From Petroclostridium xylanilyticum (GTDB lineage Bacteria; Bacillota; Clostridia; SK-Y3), in contig NZ_NPML01000013.1 in NCBI RefSeq assembly GCF_002252565.1, positions 355,523-419,522 on the forward strand: 64,000 nt of DNA, read 5' to 3'. The translations under genes and the position numbers were made by a program. Below the pieces are notes generated by a model. The model saw nothing but the letters and a program-made list of their open reading frames with translations. It was not told the DNA's origin and searched no databases. Shown here piece by piece: positions 61,532 to 64,000 of this stretch (positions are counted from its first letter, which is position 1; every line of letters starts with the position of its first letter).

Positions 61532-62965
61532 CTACTTTGTTTTACCTACCAAAATCCTGGAATTTCCACCCATTTTTGTTACCTCTTCCATCGGAATACT
61601 CAACTCTCTTGATAGTATTTCAACTACTCTGGGTGCACAGAAGCCTCCCTGGCATCTTCCCATTCCAGCCCTTGTCCGTCTCTTTACACCATCCAGATTT
61701 CTCGCTCCGGCAGGCCTGTTGATGCAATCTACAATTTCACCCTCAGTTACCGTTTCGCAGCGGCAAATAATTCTGCCATATCTCGGGTCTTTCTTTATAA
61801 GCTCAGCCCTTTGTTGGTCATTCATTTCACGGAATCGGTGTACAGGCTTTCTGATAGGATTAAAATTCTTCTTTTGTACCATCGCTACGCCTATAGATTT
61901 TAAAATATCTACAACATATTCTGCAATTGCGGGGGCTGCAGATAGCCCTGGAGATTCAATACCTGCTACATTTATAAATCCCTTTACCTTGTTTGACTCC
62001 CCGATAATAAAATCGCCTGTAGAAGGAGTAGCCCTTAAACCGGCAAAAGATGTTATAACTTCACGGACATTAAATGATGGTACTGATTTCATAGCGCCTT
62101 TGACAACTTCATTTAATCCCAAATCGGTTGTAGAGATGTCTTCCTTATCATCTATATCTTCTGCATTTGGACCAATTAGTAAGTTTCCGTCAACAGTAGG
62201 TGTAACAAGTATACCTTTTCCCATTTTAGAGGGCGTTTGAAATACAACCGTATGGACAACATTACCCTGGTTTTTATCTAGAAGGAGGTATTGCCCTCTT
62301 CTAGGCTTGATAGAAAAGCCCTCTTCCCCAACCATAGCCGATATGGTATCTGCATAAAGGCCGGCTGCATTTATAACGTACTTGCATTTTATTTCTTCAT
62401 GTTGAGTAACCAGTATAAACTGTCCGTTTTCAACTTTTATATCTTTTATTTCACATTCAAGTTTAAGTTCCACACCATTTGATACAGCATTTTCAGCAGC
62501 ACCCAGCGTCAATTCATAGGGACATACAATTCCTCCGGTTGGTGCGTAAAGCGCTCCAACAACCTGATCTGAAATATTTGGTTCCATACTTTTGACTTGC
62601 TCTTTATTTAGCACTTCAAGGTCTGGAACGTCATTTTCCAGTCCTCTCTTGTAAAGCTTGTGTATTTCCTCCATATCCTCTTTATTAAACGCCAGTACAA
62701 GTGAGCCTATCCTTTTGAATGGTACATCCAATTCCTTGCAGATCCGTCCCATGAGCTTGTTCCCATGTACATTTAACCTTGCTTTAAGACTTCCCTGCTT
62801 GGCATCATAGCCTGCGTGCACAATTGCACTGTTTGCTTTACTTGTCCCCATTGCTACATCAGCTTCTTTTTCAACCAGGCAAACCTTAAGATTATACCTT
62901 GAAAGTTCCCTTGCGATAAGCGAACCTGTCACACCGGCACCTATAATCGCTATATCATAAACCAT
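61532..62965 (-). CDS. glpA: Glycerol-3-phosphate dehydrogenase, GlpA-like, with BFD-like iron-sulphur domain
   Basis: The 477-residue flavoprotein oxidises glycerol-3-phosphate to dihydroxyacetone phosphate. Seen: IAIIGAGVTGSLIARELSRY (FAD), the DAO-fold body with VINAAGLYADTISAMVG, and a C-terminal BFD-like [2Fe-2S] domain with CRCE and CQGGFC cysteines (about 400-455). GGGGGGAAG precedes the ATG at 62965; an upstream frame extension overlaps the leader hairpin. It is the first gene of the glp operon; a leader terminator just upstream suggests antitermination control. Confidence 0.9.
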   Translation of the reverse strand: MVYDIAIIGAGVTGSLIARELSRYNLKVCLVEKEADVAMGTSKANSAIVHAGYDAKQGSLKARLNVHGNKLMGRICKELDVPFKRIGSLVLAFNKEDMEEIHKLYKRGLENDVPDLEVLNKEQVKSMEPNISDQVVGALYAPTGGIVCPYELTLGAAENAVSNGVELKLECEIKDIKVENGQFILVTQHEEIKCKYVINAAGLYADTISAMVGEEGFSIKPRRGQYLLLDKNQGNVVHTVVFQTPSKMGKGILVTPTVDGNLLIGPNAEDIDDKEDISTTDLGLNEVVKGAMKSVPSFNVREVITSFAGLRATPSTGDFIIGESNKVKGFINVAGIESPGLSAAPAIAEYVVDILKSIGVAMVQKKNFNPIRKPVHRFREMNDQQRAELIKKDPRYGRIICRCETVTEGEIVDCINRPAGARNLDGVKRRTRAGMGRCQGGFCAPRVVEILSRELSIPMEEVTKMGGNSRILVGKTK

Positions 62966-62989
62966 TTTCTTCCCCCCTGACTTAATAAA

Positions 62990-63036
62990 AAAAGCCACAC
63001 CAAAACAGAGGTTTTACCCCTCTATTTTAATGTGAC
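62990..63036 (-). promoter_or_regulatory. Leader terminator/antiterminator of the glp operon
   Basis: Within the glpA leader, a long imperfect stem (GUCACA...UGUGGC, with AGAGG/CCUCU in the inner part) is followed by seven Ts and then, 15 bases on, the glpA ribosome-binding site. Such a terminator between promoter and first gene is how GlpP controls Bacillus glycerol genes by antitermination. GlpP itself is not in this window. Confidence 0.75.
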
Positions 63037-63073
63037 TCCAATTCTCCACACATTTTTATATTCATTTAATTTA

Positions 63074-63102
63074 ATTATACTATATTATAATCTAAAATAC
63101 AA
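63074..63102 (-). promoter_or_regulatory. Promoter of the glp operon
   Basis: Minus-strand TTGTAT and TATAAT with a 17-base spacer, about 110 bases before glpA, upstream of the leader terminator. Confidence 0.7.
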
Positions 63103-63170
63103 TAGTTAAAATGAATGGACATACCGGGAGTTTGACAGTTGAATAAAGAAAAAATTCCTGAAAGCCTTGA

Positions 63171-63195
63171 AATAGGCTTATTTTTTTGTCAATTT
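63171..63195 (+). terminator. Small plus-strand terminator before the transposase
   Basis: AAGCCT and AGGCTT with a 6-base loop are followed by a run of seven Ts. It lies between the glp promoter and the transposase, and would protect the IS element from, or insulate, upstream transcription. Confidence 0.6.
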
Positions 63196-63262
63196 TTTTA
63201 TTTTTGTATATCGCACTTTCTCGCACTGTGTTATAATATAAGTATAGGAGGCGATATTATAA

Positions 63263-64000
63263 ATGAGACTTAAGGTTACAAAATCTAAAAATTCAACTTC
63301 GCTTTATGTTATTAAATCTATTTATAACAGCAAAACTCAATCAAATTCCTCCAAGATCGTTGAGAAGCTTGGAACCGAAGCTGAACTAAGAGAAAAACTC
63401 AATGGCGCAGATCCGTATGAATGGGCTAAAGAATATATTAGAAAATTAAATGAAAAGGAAAAGGAACAAACACGAAAAATACTTGTTCCTTTTCAGCAGT
63501 CTAAAATTATTCCAAAAGATGAGCAACGCTCTTTTAACGGTGGTTATCTATTTCTTCAAAAAATATATCACGAACTTGGACTTCACAAGATTTGCAAGGA
63601 GATTTCACGAAAGTATAAATTTGATTTTGACTTGGATTCAATACTTTCCAGGTTAATCTACGGTAGAGTGATCTTTCCATCCTCTAAACTTGCTACATAT
63701 GAGCTTTCTAAAAAATTTATCGAGCAGCCGAATTTTGATTTGCATCAAATATACAGAGCTCTTGAATTCCTTGCTAAGGAGACAGATTTTATCCAGTCCT
63801 CCTTGTATGAAAACAGCCTGAAGGTTTCCAAAAGAAATACAGGTATTCTTTACTATGATTGCACCAATTACTTTTTTGAAATTGAACAGGAGGATGGCAA
63901 CAAGCAATATGGTCCTTCTAAAGATCACAAACCCAATCCGATCATTCAAATGGGACTGTTTATGGACGGAGATGGAATCCCTCTGGCTTTCAGCATCGTA
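63263..64000 (+). CDS. IS transposase, DDE type, IS1634-like (5' part, runs off the window)
   Basis: An uninterrupted 246-codon frame runs to the edge with no stop. It starts with ATG 11 bases after AGGAGG. The N-terminal MRLKVTKSKNSTSLYVIKS and KIVEKLG, the basic/acidic linker, and the LYYDCTNYFFEI segment (first catalytic Asp near residue 197) are typical of the IS1634 branch of the IS4 superfamily. The rest of the DDE triad is beyond the edge. It follows the glp promoter region head-to-head. Left terminal repeat and target duplication were not identified. Confidence 0.82.
   Translation, partial: MRLKVTKSKNSTSLYVIKSIYNSKTQSNSSKIVEKLGTEAELREKLNGADPYEWAKEYIRKLNEKEKEQTRKILVPFQQSKIIPKDEQRSFNGGYLFLQKIYHELGLHKICKEISRKYKFDFDLDSILSRLIYGRVIFPSSKLATYELSKKFIEQPNFDLHQIYRALEFLAKETDFIQSSLYENSLKVSKRNTGILYYDCTNYFFEIEQEDGNKQYGPSKDHKPNPIIQMGLFMDGDGIPLAFSIV

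Noticed and set aside
61719..62240. Plus-strand open frame of 173 codons opposite glpA
   Set aside because: Antisense shadow of the flavoprotein gene; no start signals or homology.
63139..63273. Short plus-strand frame (TTG start, about 44 codons) between glp and the transposase
   Set aside because: It runs through a terminator hairpin and the transposase ribosome-binding site; the sequence is low-complexity phenylalanine-rich.
63653..63949. Minus-strand open frame of 98 codons at the right edge
   Set aside because: It is antisense to the continuous transposase frame.

Overview
The window looks like a low-GC, endospore-forming, flagellated member of the Clostridia. The evidence is the gene set itself: spoIIID, spoIID, spoIIQ, spoVG, mbl, flagellar rod genes, a V-type rather than F-type ATPase operon, formate-THF ligase, and an anaerobic glycerol-3-phosphate operon. 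Nearly all of it is conserved core chromosome on the minus strand. The exceptions on the plus strand are murC, spoIIID, rpoN, gltX and a transposase that runs off the right edge. I saw no tRNA, rRNA, CRISPR array, prophage or defence locus.

Layout. 1-8150: a lipoprotein foldase fragment, mfd, pth, prs, glmU, spoVG, purR. 8.5-19.7 kb: murC, then a Bacillus-like cell-envelope, sporulation and flagellar block (fabZ, a phosphodiester glycosidase, a rod-binding protein, two FlgG-type rod genes, mbl, spoIIID, spoIIQ, spoIID, murA, ywmB). 19.9-21.2 kb: rpoN. 21.3-30.1 kb: a complete nine-gene V-type ATPase operon whose K subunit carries the sodium-binding residue pattern. 30.2-35.3 kb: UDP-GlcNAc 2-epimerase, a WecA/TagO-type transferase, trpS, an aminotransferase. 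35.7-39.1 kb: convergent gltX and glnS. 39.2-48.7 kb: dCMP deaminase, upp, rpiB, tsaB, tsaE, fhs, a FlK-like thioesterase, ftsH, hpt, tilS. 48.8-56.5 kb: dnaB, rplI, gdpP, yybS, a MazG-like gene, pheA, rpsR, ssb, rpsF. 56.5-63 kb: fba, a zinc-ribbon protein of unknown function and a glycerol operon (glpA-like, glpB-like, DUF1667, glpK) preceded by a leader terminator. 63.26-64 kb: the start of an IS transposase.

The most unusual feature is not a gene. At least four unrelated-looking families of short tandem repeats with a 7-base period (unit types GTTCACG, CTCCCCA/CTGTCCA, AATTCTC/AATTGTC and TTCGGAG) are scattered through intergenic gaps. Several copies are arranged as inverted pairs able to form hairpins, and they repeatedly sit on or just after stop codons. 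In tsaE the repeat is translated as the last 11 residues; in pheA and the aminotransferase it supplies the stop codon. Two 110-base copies of a larger element built on the GTTCACG family lie 16.5 kb apart in opposite orientation and are nearly identical. Two further hairpins sharing GGGACGGTTCT sit between convergent genes.

Many starts were moved from the longest open frame to the codon behind the best ribosome-binding site, and TTG starts are common. Ten promoters with good housekeeping spacing, a likely SigF promoter for spoIIQ, an S6:S18-type leader motif before rpsF, and several intrinsic terminators are listed.
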